Counted from the first letter of the stretch, positions 1 to 6,701 are shown. The stretch is 12,948 nucleotides of DNA from Roseburia sp. CAG:303 (GCA_000437755.1 FR900165.1:45203-58150); one strand, 5' to 3'. Notes: generated from the sequence alone by a model not told the origin. A program made the numbers and translations.

Positions 1-21
1 ACTCATAATTTATCTTTATTT

Positions 22-157
22 CATATGCAAATCAAACAATTACTAAGAAGGTACTATGAGGCGGTCGGCACTTAGATGCTGTATTTTAGCATCTTAGTAC
101 CGCTACCAGCCGAATGTAGCGGGAGCGTGCCTTCGTGTAATGTTTCATTTGCATATG
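22..157. repeat. Long imperfect palindrome with internal hairpins; structured RNA or MITE-like element
   Basis: The outer arms are a perfect 11-bp inverted repeat, CATATGCAAAT at 22-32 and ATTTGCATATG at 147-157. After one mismatch (33/146) the pairing continues as 34-37 with 142-145, 39-43 with 137-141 and 47-51 with 130-134. Inside are a hairpin at 67-101 (14 pairing positions, two mismatches, 7-nt loop 81-87) and another at 100-106/116-122 (7 perfect pairs, loop 107-115). The two compete for 100-101. GCCG at 109-112 in the second loop is complementary to CGGC at 66-69, so a pseudoknot is possible. No ORF covers it. It could be a leader RNA for the niaR operon, a separate small RNA on either strand, or a non-autonomous mobile element. 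I do not recognise a named family. The folding potential is seen directly; the function is unknown. Confidence 0.6.
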
Positions 158-174
158 CATTTACAAAAATTTAA

Positions 175-203
175 GTGTTTCGCAATTACCTATAAATAAA
201 CAC
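175..203 (+). promoter_or_regulatory. Candidate niaR promoter/operator region
   Basis: An inverted repeat GTGTTT (175-180) / AAACAC (198-203) flanks a -10-like TATAAA at 191-196. No good -35 box is visible at the right distance. Repressors of the NiaR family commonly control their own operon, so a dyad overlapping the -10 is a plausible operator, but the arms are short and I cannot match them to a known NiaR site. A strong Shine-Dalgarno, AAAGGAG at 209-215, follows and fixes the niaR start at 221. Confidence 0.25.
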
Positions 204-220
204 GCACGAAAGGAGTTACT

Positions 221-736
221 ATGGAAGGTGAAACACGGCGTGAAGCCATTCTGGCTCATCTGGAAGCCGAAAACAAGCCTGTCAGCGGCAGCCGGCTCTC
301 CCAGTTATTTGGAGTCAGCCGTCAGGTCATTGTACAGGATATTGCACTTATCCGGGCAACAAACAAGAATATTCTCAGCACGAATAAAGGATATGTCCTG
401 TATAAACCGGAACATATTTCCACAAAGTGCAAAAGAATATTCCAGGTTTTCCACACAACCAAACAGATAAAGAAAGAGTTATACACCATTGTTGATTTAG
501 GTGGAACCGTTCTGGATGTTATCGTGGAACATGATGTCTATGGCATGATTACGGTAGATCTGATTCTGAAAAACAGAACCGATGTTGATGAGTTTCTGGA
601 TAAACTTCACGAAAGTCATTCCCAGCCACTGAATGTCCTTACAAATGGTTTTCATTACCATTCTGTTACAGCGGCTTCCGAAGAAATCCTGGACAAAATC
701 GAACAGGCACTTCAGGAAAAAGGATTTTTAAAATGA
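221..736 (+). CDS. niaR: NiaR-type transcriptional repressor (HTH_11 + 3H domain)
   Basis: Cytoplasmic DNA-binding regulator of the NiaR/YrxA family, which senses niacin and represses NAD biosynthesis or niacin uptake genes. The N-terminal winged helix (about residues 5-60) has the segments ILAHLEAENKPVSGSRLSQL and GVSRQVIVQDI. The C-terminal 3H ligand/metal domain (about 75-168) keeps its histidines: H78, H104 in VEHDVYG, H130/H133, and H145/H147 in GFHYH. E86 sits eight residues after H78, which fits the His/Glu plus HxH metal site described for the family. The length of 171 residues is normal. The ATG is 5 nt after AAAGGAG. It is the first gene of a same-strand set; the PfoR-like gene starts 18 bp after its stop. 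Whether it controls these two neighbours is inference, because niacin transporters known to be under NiaR belong to other families. Confidence 0.9.
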   Translation: MEGETRREAILAHLEAENKPVSGSRLSQLFGVSRQVIVQDIALIRATNKNILSTNKGYVLYKPEHISTKCKRIFQVFHTTKQIKKELYTIVDLGGTVLDVIVEHDVYGMITVDLILKNRTDVDEFLDKLHESHSQPLNVLTNGFHYHSVTAASEEILDKIEQALQEKGFLK

Positions 737-754
737 AAAGAGGGTTACTTACTA

Positions 755-1839
755 ATGGAAAATTTTAAAGCTTTTTTAAAGAAAAAGGATATTGAAATAT
801 CCGCAAAAAGATACGGCATTGATGCTCTTGGGGCTATGGCACAGGGACTCTTTGCCTCACTCTTAATCGGCACAATTATCGCAACCATTGGTGAACAGGC
901 TGGGGTAAAATTTCTTGTTGAAATCGGAACATATGCGAAAGCTTCAACCGGTCCAGCCATGGCGATCGCCATCGGCTATGCCCTGCACTGTCCGCCCCTC
1001 GTGCTGTTTTCTCTTGCCGCCGTCGGTGCTGCAACGAATACCCTCGGTGGTGCCGGCGGGCCTCTCGCGGTACTGATTGTTACCATCTTTGCATCCGAAC
1101 TTGGCAAGCTGGTCTCAAAAGAAACAAAAATTGATATCATCGTAACCCCTTTTGTTACCATTACTGCAGGCATTCTGCTCGCAATGTGGTGGGCCCCGGG
1201 AATCGGAAAGGCTGCCAGTGCCGTCGGCAATGCCATCATGTGGGCAACCGAACTCCAACCATTCTTCATGGGTATTATCGTTTCCGTTATTGTCGGTATT
1301 GCACTTACCCTTCCTATCAGCAGTGCTGCAATATGTGCCGCACTCGGACTCACCGGACTGGCAGGCGGAGCTGCACTTGCCGGATGTTGTGCCCAGATGG
1401 TCGGTTTCGCAGTACTTTCATTCCGTGAAAATAAATGGGGCGGATTATTTGCACAGGGAATCGGAACAAGTATGCTTCAGATGGGAAATATAGTGAAGAA
1501 TCCAAAAATCTGGCTTCCCGCCATTCTTTCCTCAGCAGTACTCGGTCCTGTGTCAACCTGTATCTTTAAACTCCAGATGAACGGAGCTGCCGTATCTTCC
1601 GGTATGGGAACCTGCGGACTCGTCGGACAGATCGGTGTATATACCGGCTGGGCTGCCGATGTAGCTTCCGGTGGGCTGCCGATGTAGCTTCCGGTGCAAA
1701 ATCTGCCATTACCGCATTTGACTGGATCGGGCTGCTGCTCATCTGTTTTATCCTGCCCGGATTACTCACCTGGCTTTTCGGATTATTCTTCCGCAAAATA
1801 GGCTGGATCAAAGAAAATGATTTAAAACTTGATTTGTAA
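755..1839 (+). pseudogene. PfoR/PTS_EIIC_2-family membrane protein, frameshifted near the 3' end
   Basis: Polytopic inner-membrane protein of the family typified by PfoR (PTS EIIC type 2-like). The true substrate is unknown; the 'toxin regulator' label comes from Clostridium perfringens genetics. Many Gly/Ala-rich helices are visible, for example around ALGAMAQGLFASLLIGTII, ALTLPISSAAICAALGLTGL and GGAALAGCCAQMVGFAVLSF. The open frame from ATG 755 ends at TAG 1685-1687 after 310 residues. The break is caused by a perfect 23-bp tandem duplication (1650-1695). With one copy removed the frame runs to TAA 1837-1839 and gives 353 residues, regaining a last transmembrane helix (IGLLLICFILPGLLTWLF) and a charged tail. 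The last 47 residues are lost in the present frame, and no convincing restart codon is seen for them. The protein may be inactive, or the gene may switch by repeat slippage. It lies between niaR and the MATE gene and is probably co-transcribed with both. Confidence 0.8.
1650..1695 (+). repeat. 23-bp perfect tandem duplication, two copies
   Basis: Copies at 1650-1672 and 1673-1695 are identical, and the match extends one base further on each side (T1649/T1672, G1673/G1696). In the first copy the frame reads ADVASG; in the second it is shifted and reaches ATG-TAG. As 23 is not a multiple of three, gain or loss of one copy toggles the C-terminus of the PfoR-like protein. This could be a real slippage event, a standing phase switch, or a sequencing/assembly artefact. 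Confidence 0.95.
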
Positions 1840-1868
1840 TTATAATTAAAAGAAAGGATTTTACTATT

Positions 1869-3227
1869 ATGGCTAAAGATTCAACAAAGAGCATGACAGA
1901 AGGAAAACCCTTTTCATTAATCATGGGATTTGCCCTTCCTGTTTTTTTCGGTCTTTTATTTCAGCAGTTTTACAGCATGGTAGACACCATGATTGTCGGA
2001 AAGTTTCTTGGAGAAGATGCCCTTGGGGCGGTAGGTGCTACCGGATCTTTAAACTTTCTGATCATCGGATTCTGTACCGGTGTCTGTAATGGTTTTGCCA
2101 TCCCGGTCGCACACCAGTTCGGTGCAAAAAAAGATTCCAATCTGCGTCGCGTCGTTGCCAACAGTGTCTGGCTCTGCCTGATTTTCGCCGCTGTCATGAC
2201 CGTTATCACCGTTATTTTCTGCCGCAATATTCTTACATTTATGAACACACCGGCAGATTTGATTGATGATTCCTATAAATATATTGTCATTATTTTTGCA
2301 GGTATTCCTGCCGTATATTTATACAATATGGTTGCCGGCATTATCCGTTCCCTCGGAGACAGCCGGACCCCTGTATACTTTCTTGCACTTGCCTCCATTA
2401 TCAATATCGTTCTTGATGTTGTATTTATCTGCCTGGTTCATACCGGTGTGGAAGGAGCTGCTTTTGCAACTGTTATTTCACAGGCGATATCCGGTATTGC
2501 CTGTGTACTGTATATGAAAAAGAAATTTCCAATATTAAAAATATCAAAGGAAGAATGGAAATTTGACTCCCACTGGGCAAAAACGCTCTGCAGCATGGGT
2601 ATTCCCATGGGACTTCAGTACTCCATTACCGCAATCGGAAGTGTTATTCTCCAGACTTCCGTAAACAGTCTTGGAAAACTTTATGTCACTTCCGTTACTG
2701 CAGCACAAAAACTTGCCATCCTTTTCTGGTGTCCATATGATGCACTGGGAACAACTATGGCAACCTATGCCGGTCAGAATGTCGGGGCAGGAAAACTGGA
2801 GCGAATCGGTCCGGGTGTAAAAACCGCCGTAAAAATCGGGCTGGTATACAGCATATTCTTATTTGTGGTTTTAAACCTTTTCTCATCAAAATTACTGCTG
2901 TTATTTGTAAATGCAGACAGTACCGCCGTAATAAAGAATGCCGGCACATATATTTTATTTGGAAGCAGTACCTACTTCCTTTTATCACTTGTAAATATTA
3001 TCCGTTTCTCCATCCAGGGACTCGGATTCAGCCAGTTTGCTATTCTTGCAGGACTGTTTGAAATGATTGCCAGAACGATTGCCGCCTTTGGTCTTGTTCC
3101 ATTTATCGGTTACTATGGGGTATGCCTTGCCGATCCGCTGGCATGGATTTTTGCAGACTGCTTCCTGATTCCTGCATTTTTCCGCTGCATGAGAGTCTGC
3201 CGGAAACGGATGGGACAGAATATTTAA
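1869..3227 (+). CDS. MATE family efflux transporter
   Basis: Inner-membrane multidrug/metabolite antiporter of the MATE family (DinF/NorM/MepA-like), using a Na+ or H+ gradient to export cationic compounds. The length of 452 residues and roughly twelve hydrophobic segments in two homologous halves are typical. The N-terminal segment MGFALPVFFGLLFQQFYSMV followed by DTMIVGKFLGEDALGAVGAT is a classic MatE opening. GIIRSLGDSRTPVYF ends the first half, and IRFSIQGLGFSQFAILAG lies in the second. The ATG follows an AGAAAGGA ribosome site at about 1851-1858. It starts 29 bp after the restored end of the PfoR-like gene, so co-transcription with niaR is likely. Its TAA overlaps the spmA stop codon on the other strand by 4 bp. 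The substrate is unknown. Confidence 0.92.
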   Translation: MAKDSTKSMTEGKPFSLIMGFALPVFFGLLFQQFYSMVDTMIVGKFLGEDALGAVGATGSLNFLIIGFCTGVCNGFAIPVAHQFGAKKDSNLRRVVANSVWLCLIFAAVMTVITVIFCRNILTFMNTPADLIDDSYKYIVIIFAGIPAVYLYNMVAGIIRSLGDSRTPVYFLALASIINIVLDVVFICLVHTGVEGAAFATVISQAISGIACVLYMKKKFPILKISKEEWKFDSHWAKTLCSMGIPMGLQYSITAIGSVILQTSVNSLGKLYVTSVTAAQKLAILFWCPYDALGTTMATYAGQNVGAGKLERIGPGVKTAVKIGLVYSIFLFVVLNLFSSKLLLLFVNADSTAVIKNAGTYILFGSSTYFLLSLVNIIRFSIQGLGFSQFAILAGLFEMIARTIAAFGLVPFIGYYGVCLADPLAWIFADCFLIPAFFRCMRVCRKRMGQNI

Positions 3228-3835
3228 TCCCGTTTTAGTTTACACATTATTTTACAGAACAGGATTGCTGTCAGGGTACTGATAAGTGTAGCTATAATCG
3301 CAGGTGATGTTACCGCGGCAGGATGGACACTTCCATACTGGCTGCGGTATGCCACCATGCTGATCGGGATAAGCTGCAGAGACGAGATATTAATCACTAA
3401 AAAAGTACACATTTCCTTACTTGCAGCCATTTCGGCTGCATTTTTTCTGCCTGCTTTTTGCTGCCCGTCTTTTAATTTCTGTAATTCTTTCATTGCTTTT
3501 ATTCCCGATGGTGTTGCCGCACCGGACAGCCCGAATATATTTGCTGCAAAATTAATCGAAATATATTTCAGTGCCTTATGATCTTCCGGAATATCAGGAA
3601 ACATAAATGTTACAAATGGTTTTAATATTTTTGTAATTTTCTTCATTAGTCCGGATTTTTCCGCAATTTCCATAAGTCCGCACCATACACCCAGAATTCC
3701 TGCCATTGTAAGTACAAGTCCTACAGCTTCCTCTGCTCCTTCCATCAGACCTTCACCAGCTGCCTGCGTATTTCCCGTCAGAATTGCATACACCGTACCG
3801 GCTACAATCATACTTCCCCAAATCCAGTTTAACAT
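3224..3835 (-). CDS. spmA: Spore maturation protein A (nucleoside recognition domain)
   Basis: Integral membrane protein of the SpmA family, needed in Bacillus for full spore core dehydration and heat resistance and normally acting with SpmB. At 203 residues it is close to the usual ~195. It has an N-terminal hydrophobic helix (MLNWIWGSMIVAGTVYAILT), the helix LVLTMAGILGVWCGLMEIAE, and the nucleoside-recognition (Gate) signature INFAANIFGLSGAATPSGIK. C-terminal helices lie around MCTFLVINISSLQLIPISMV and IIATLISTLTAILFCKIM. The ribosome site is poor, a run of A/T then GTGGTCTTTT before the ATG. No spmB follows: the downstream side is occupied by the convergent MATE gene, overlapping by 4 bp. 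This is unusual for the family, so spmB must lie elsewhere or be missing. Confidence 0.93.
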   Translation of the reverse strand: MLNWIWGSMIVAGTVYAILTGNTQAAGEGLMEGAEEAVGLVLTMAGILGVWCGLMEIAEKSGLMKKITKILKPFVTFMFPDIPEDHKALKYISINFAANIFGLSGAATPSGIKAMKELQKLKDGQQKAGRKNAAEMAASKEMCTFLVINISSLQLIPISMVAYRSQYGSVHPAAVTSPAIIATLISTLTAILFCKIMCKLKRD

Positions 3836-3899
3836 AAAAGACCACTATGCTTTTTTTTATTCTATTCTGTTTTCCCTGTATTCATAACCTTATACCCTT
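3836..3899. other. Short spacer between spmA and the glycosyltransferase gene
   Basis: This 64-bp AT-rich spacer on the spmA/glycosyltransferase strand holds a TATAAG hexamer (minus strand, 3889-3894) that could serve as a weak -10 for spmA, but no matching -35. No hairpin terminator for the glycosyltransferase is visible, so read-through into spmA is possible. Confidence 0.3.
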
Positions 3900-4967
3900 T
3901 TATAATTCTCCTACTTTAATGACATTTCCCGACAAATCAATAATCATATCCTCCGTTTTTTTCCTTGTTGCAAACCAGACCGGATTATCCTTTATCTGCA
4001 CAAAATTATTAACAATATAAATATACCCACATTTCTCCTCCATAAGATAAAATGGTAATATCTTTTCAAACCGTATCTTCGCCTCTGATTCTGACACTGT
4101 ATAATGGATGACTTTCTGAATCCTTATTTCAGTGCCATTTAAAAACTCCTGAATCTGCATGATTCCAGAAAAATTAATGACAATGTATTTTTTCTCGAGT
4201 TCGTTTTTCTTTATCTGCGTTTTTAACAGATTCTTCATTTCAAAAAAACACTCTTTTCTCCTTGGAAACCAGAAATTATCAATCAGACCTGTTTCACACA
4301 TTCCTCTTTCATCCACCATATCATATGCTCTTGCCCGATGATTATACATATTCTTATATCCCTTCATGGTAATTCTCATGGTAAGCTCTCTTCCCAGCCA
4401 TTCTTTGGGAAAATTACTGTTAAAGCCTCTTAATTCCTCAAATACCAGCCGGTTTACTGCCATCAGTGATGTGATCAATGCACTTCTCTCAAATGATTTA
4501 TTTACAATCTCATCCTTTATCTGCCTGTTCTGAAGTGCATGCCCCGTACTGCTTTCGGAAAATACATATCCCGTACTCTTTACCAGTGCTGAATGAAATT
4601 TTATAATCATTGGCTGCACTGCCAGCACCCTGTCCTCTTCCAGGGATTTCATCATCTCATCCAGGCATCCCTGTATCAGCACCATCTGCATATCCATGAA
4701 GATCAGTGCGTCTGCAGTTGCCAGTCGCGCTGCTGCATTATATACCCTGCCTGTATTTCCGACCTCCTCCATTGGATAATATACGGGCTTTAATTTCCCC
4801 AATACCTGACTGCTGATTATATTGATGTACTCTCTCTGATCCTTCTGGTATGCCAGTATCAGCTCATAATTCTGTATGCCCTTATACCCTGACAGCATAT
4901 ACAGGAAATTCTTCACTTCCATTCCCTCAGAGTCCAGTAATATAATAATGCTCCCTTTCTTTCTCAC
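3900..4967 (-). CDS. Glycosyltransferase family 2-like protein (divergent) with an unassigned C-terminal region
   Basis: A 355-residue protein. Residues about 5-220 look like a divergent GT-A glycosyltransferase-2 fold. N71-T-G-R-V-Y-N-A-A-A-R followed by ATADALIFMDMQ resembles the usual N-x-G-x-A-x-N ... G-D-x-x-x-x-L-D-x-D stretch. The acidic DxD motif is reduced to D92-M-Q94. SLMAVNRLVFEELRGFNSNF then GRELTMRITMKGYKNMYNHR matches the acceptor/catalytic-loop pattern, with E194 where a catalytic acid is expected. Residues about 235-355 contain no domain I recognise. No signal peptide or clear membrane helix is seen, so it is probably cytoplasmic. The GTG start is chosen because GGAGG (4979-4983) lies 11 nt upstream; the nearby ATG is out of frame and stops at once. 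It is a single gene with its own promoter, divergent from the XRE/LytTR cassette. Donor and acceptor are unknown. Confidence 0.65.
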   Translation of the reverse strand: MRKKGSIIILLDSEGMEVKNFLYMLSGYKGIQNYELILAYQKDQREYINIISSQVLGKLKPVYYPMEEVGNTGRVYNAAARLATADALIFMDMQMVLIQGCLDEMMKSLEEDRVLAVQPMIIKFHSALVKSTGYVFSESSTGHALQNRQIKDEIVNKSFERSALITSLMAVNRLVFEELRGFNSNFPKEWLGRELTMRITMKGYKNMYNHRARAYDMVDERGMCETGLIDNFWFPRRKECFFEMKNLLKTQIKKNELEKKYIVINFSGIMQIQEFLNGTEIRIQKVIHYTVSESEAKIRFEKILPFYLMEEKCGYIYIVNNFVQIKDNPVWFATRKKTEDMIIDLSGNVIKVGEL

Positions 4968-4995
4968 TGCCCCATTTTCCTCCTGATAAATTTAT

Positions 4996-5018
4996 TTAAG
5001 GTTTTCTCTCAGCCTTAA
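4996..5018. promoter_or_regulatory. Dyad at the transcription start of the glycosyltransferase gene
   Basis: TTAAGG (4996-5001) and CCTTAA (5013-5018) form an inverted repeat that can extend two more pairs inward with one G-T wobble. It lies just downstream of the TATAAT at 5023-5028, so it could be an operator at the start site or a 5'-UTR hairpin. The XRE or LytTR proteins encoded next door are possible binders; this is inference. Confidence 0.35.
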
Positions 5019-5022
5019 CAAT

Positions 5023-5052
5023 ATTATACAACAAATTTCTTCTTTTTTTCAA
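5023..5052 (-). promoter_or_regulatory. Sigma-A type promoter for the glycosyltransferase gene
   Basis: Read on the minus strand, TTGAAA (5047-5052) and a consensus TATAAT (5023-5028) are separated by 18 nt. They lie about 55 bp upstream of the GTG start at 4967, with GGAGG between. This is the cleanest promoter in the window. Confidence 0.7.
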
Positions 5053-5265
5053 AATTGTTGCCTTTTATCACATTTTTGTATACTTTTGCAAAAACCTAAC
5101 TTAATGCAAGGATTTTTCCTTTTATATAGTATTTATTTTTTCCAGATTTTTACATAAACTATGTTACAGGGAAAAATTCCAGAATAATTTCTGCCGGCTT
5201 GAAAGATTCTGGTCTGACAGCCCTCACTTATATCTTAAACTATTAATAAATACAAAAGAGGTTAT
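5053..5265. promoter_or_regulatory. Divergent AT-rich control region of the XRE-XRE-LytTR cassette
   Basis: No gene is seen here. Dyads visible are TTTTTG/CAAAAA (5073-5078/5089-5094), AAGGA/TCCTT with a TTTT loop (5108-5121), ACATA-AAC-TATGT (5152-5164), and CCAGAAT/ATTCTGG (5179-5185/5206-5212). A possible forward -10, TATAGT at 5125-5130, has only a weak -35 (TTAATG 5101-5106). The XRE gene itself is preceded by GAGG at about 5257-5260. Repeated dyads in front of HTH genes fit autoregulation, but no single site can be assigned. Confidence 0.35.
5179..5212. repeat. 7-bp inverted repeat CCAGAAT-N20-ATTCTGG
   Basis: A perfect inverted repeat with arms at 5179-5185 and 5206-5212, placed 54 bp before the first XRE start codon. 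The arm centres are 27 bp apart, close to two and a half helical turns. It may be a binding site for a dimeric regulator or a leader-RNA stem. Confidence 0.45.
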
Positions 5266-5613
5266 ATGAAATTTAATTATTTTTATGAATTTAAATGCAC
5301 TGGAAAAATGCTAAAATCCATACGAGCATCAAAAGAATTATCACAGCTGGAACTTGCGGAATTATGTGACCTTTCAGACAGCCATATCCGGAATATAGAA
5401 AACGGATCCGCACATGCAAGCCTCGATGCATTAGTAAAGATATGCAATGCTCTTGATGTTCCTTTTGAACGATTGATTACCAATACTTCAGCAGAAAATT
5501 CGCTGTCCCTGTCCCAGATAGATATTATAAATGGGTTGGATGAAGAACAGCAGATTTCCTGCATTGAAATATTAAACAGCTTTAAACACCAGAAAAGGGG
5601 GAATGAGTTTTGA
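5266..5613 (+). CDS. XRE-family HTH transcriptional regulator (first of pair)
   Basis: A 115-residue DNA-binding protein. An HTH_3/Cro-type domain spans about residues 14-70: MLKSIRASKELSQLELAELC, then the recognition-helix region LSDSHIRNIENGSAHASLDA, then VKICNALDVPFERLI. The remaining ~40 residues are a short polar tail with no recognised ligand or peptidase domain. ATG 5266 follows GAGG by about 5 nt; Met15 is a less likely alternative start. Its TGA (5611-5613) overlaps the TTG start of the next gene, so the two are translationally coupled. Probably a repressor of its own operon and perhaps of the divergent glycosyltransferase; this is inferred from layout only. Confidence 0.85.
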   Translation: MKFNYFYEFKCTGKMLKSIRASKELSQLELAELCDLSDSHIRNIENGSAHASLDALVKICNALDVPFERLITNTSAENSLSLSQIDIINGLDEEQQISCIEILNSFKHQKRGNEF

Positions 5614-5966
5614 ACGAACCAACCATTAACTACAGCCTGTTAGGAAAAAACATTAAAGAATGCCGCTTACGCAGAAATTTTACTTATAAAGATCTCTATA
5701 AAATGTCCCACGTTAAAGAAAAAACTTTAAGAAATATAGAAAGTGGGAACTCCAGAATATCACTTCTGAATTTAATTAATATATCAAATGCATTAAATGT
5801 GTCTATTGACTATCTTCTCATGGATTCTCTTGAAAATAAAACCACAGCCATACAATTTATGCTAGAATGTGTTTTTGACGGACTTTCTCCCGCAGAAACA
5901 GAAGTTCTCACAGAAACCGGGAAACTTATTAAAACACAGCTTTTAAAATTCGATTCGGCGGACTGA
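5610..5966 (+). CDS. XRE-family HTH transcriptional regulator (second of pair)
   Basis: A 118-residue protein with an HTH_3 domain at about residues 11-70: LGKNIKECRLRRNFTYKDLY, KEKTLRNIESGNSRISLLNL, then NISNALNVSIDYLLMD. It resembles its upstream neighbour along the whole HTH, so the pair probably arose by duplication and may form heterodimers. The start is TTG at 5610, supported by AGAAAAGGGGG at 5591-5601 and by the 4-nt overlap with the preceding stop. The C-terminal ~45 residues are acidic and helical with no known domain. The stop TGA (5964-5966) shares one base with the ATG of the LytTR gene. Its target is unknown. Confidence 0.85.
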   Translation: MNEPTINYSLLGKNIKECRLRRNFTYKDLYKMSHVKEKTLRNIESGNSRISLLNLINISNALNVSIDYLLMDSLENKTTAIQFMLECVFDGLSPAETEVLTETGKLIKTQLLKFDSAD

Positions 5967-6697
5967 TGTTATCTGTAGCAATATGTGACAGCAGTGCATC
6001 TGTCTGCTGCCAGTTAGAAAAAGTGATCCAAAATACTTTCCGTAACTGTAAAATTAATTTTGAAGAATTTTCCAATGGTGCAGAACTTTACCACAGCTTC
6101 TGCACCAATAATTACTTTCACATTATTATCATGGATATTTCCCAGAATAAAGAAGATGATTTGACCGCGATATCTTACATCCAGAATCACAGCAGTCGGA
6201 AAACAGTCATAATCTATCTTTCCTCCACACCTGAACATATCGAATATGCAACCGCATTTGTTGATACCCATCCATATGCCCTACTGCCTAAGCCGATTGA
6301 TGAATGTCATTTTACAGAAAAAATAATAACAGCCTGTCATGAACTGTTATATTATCACAAATGCTTTTCTTTTAAAAGCAATGGCTATACCTATCATATT
6401 CCGCTGAAAGATATTCTGTACATTGAAAAAAGCGGCCGTATTCTGAAAATCTATACAGATACGAAAGTCTATACCACCTATTGCAAAATTGAAGAGGCAT
6501 ATCATGAACTTCAGGTGCTTTCAAATGCTTTTATACGCATACAGTATTCGTATATTATCAATATCCATCATATTACCAGATATTCTTCCAAAACAGTCTG
6601 CATTAATAATATTGAAATGAATATTTCAAAGCCATACCGGAATGATTTGTTTGAAAATCTCCATTCCGGACTTCCACAGACGCAGCCTTCCATGTAA
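5966..6697 (+). CDS. LytTR-family response regulator (AgrA/ComE-like)
   Basis: A 243-residue regulator with an N-terminal receiver domain (about 1-125) and a C-terminal LytTR DNA-binding domain (about 133-232). The receiver has D57 in IIIMDIS as the likely phosphoacceptor, S86/S87 and K109 in LLPKPID. The usual acidic pair after the first strand is only half kept: AICDSS has D8 but S9, so metal binding and phosphorylation may be weakened. The LytTR part shows ILYIEKSGRILKIYT and the hallmark FIRIQYSYIINIHHI. LytTR regulators usually pair with a HPK10 kinase and a peptide signal; neither is nearby. Translation is coupled to the XRE gene through TGATG at 5964-5968. It ends 36 bp before the convergent rsmI stop. 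Confidence 0.9.
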   Translation: MLSVAICDSSASVCCQLEKVIQNTFRNCKINFEEFSNGAELYHSFCTNNYFHIIIMDISQNKEDDLTAISYIQNHSSRKTVIIYLSSTPEHIEYATAFVDTHPYALLPKPIDECHFTEKIITACHELLYYHKCFSFKSNGYTYHIPLKDILYIEKSGRILKIYTDTKVYTTYCKIEEAYHELQVLSNAFIRIQYSYIINIHHITRYSSKTVCINNIEMNISKPYRNDLFENLHSGLPQTQPSM

Positions 6698-6701
6698 CAG
6701 G

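Noticed and set aside
22..157. A known riboswitch class (THF, ZTP, TPP, T-box, guanidine, c-di-AMP, NAD)
   Set aside because: I could not match the conserved core sequences of these classes by eye.
976..1353. Minus-strand ORF of 125 codons inside the PfoR-like gene
   Set aside because: It is antisense to an obvious membrane protein, has no ribosome site, and shows the composition expected of a shadow frame.
1649..1696. Programmed ribosomal frameshift in the PfoR-like gene
   Set aside because: There is no slippery heptamer or downstream structure. A 23-bp duplication explains the shift completely.
3836..3862. Sigma-E-like promoter (GAATA ... CATAGT) for spmA
   Set aside because: The spacing is wrong and the start site would fall on the start codon itself.
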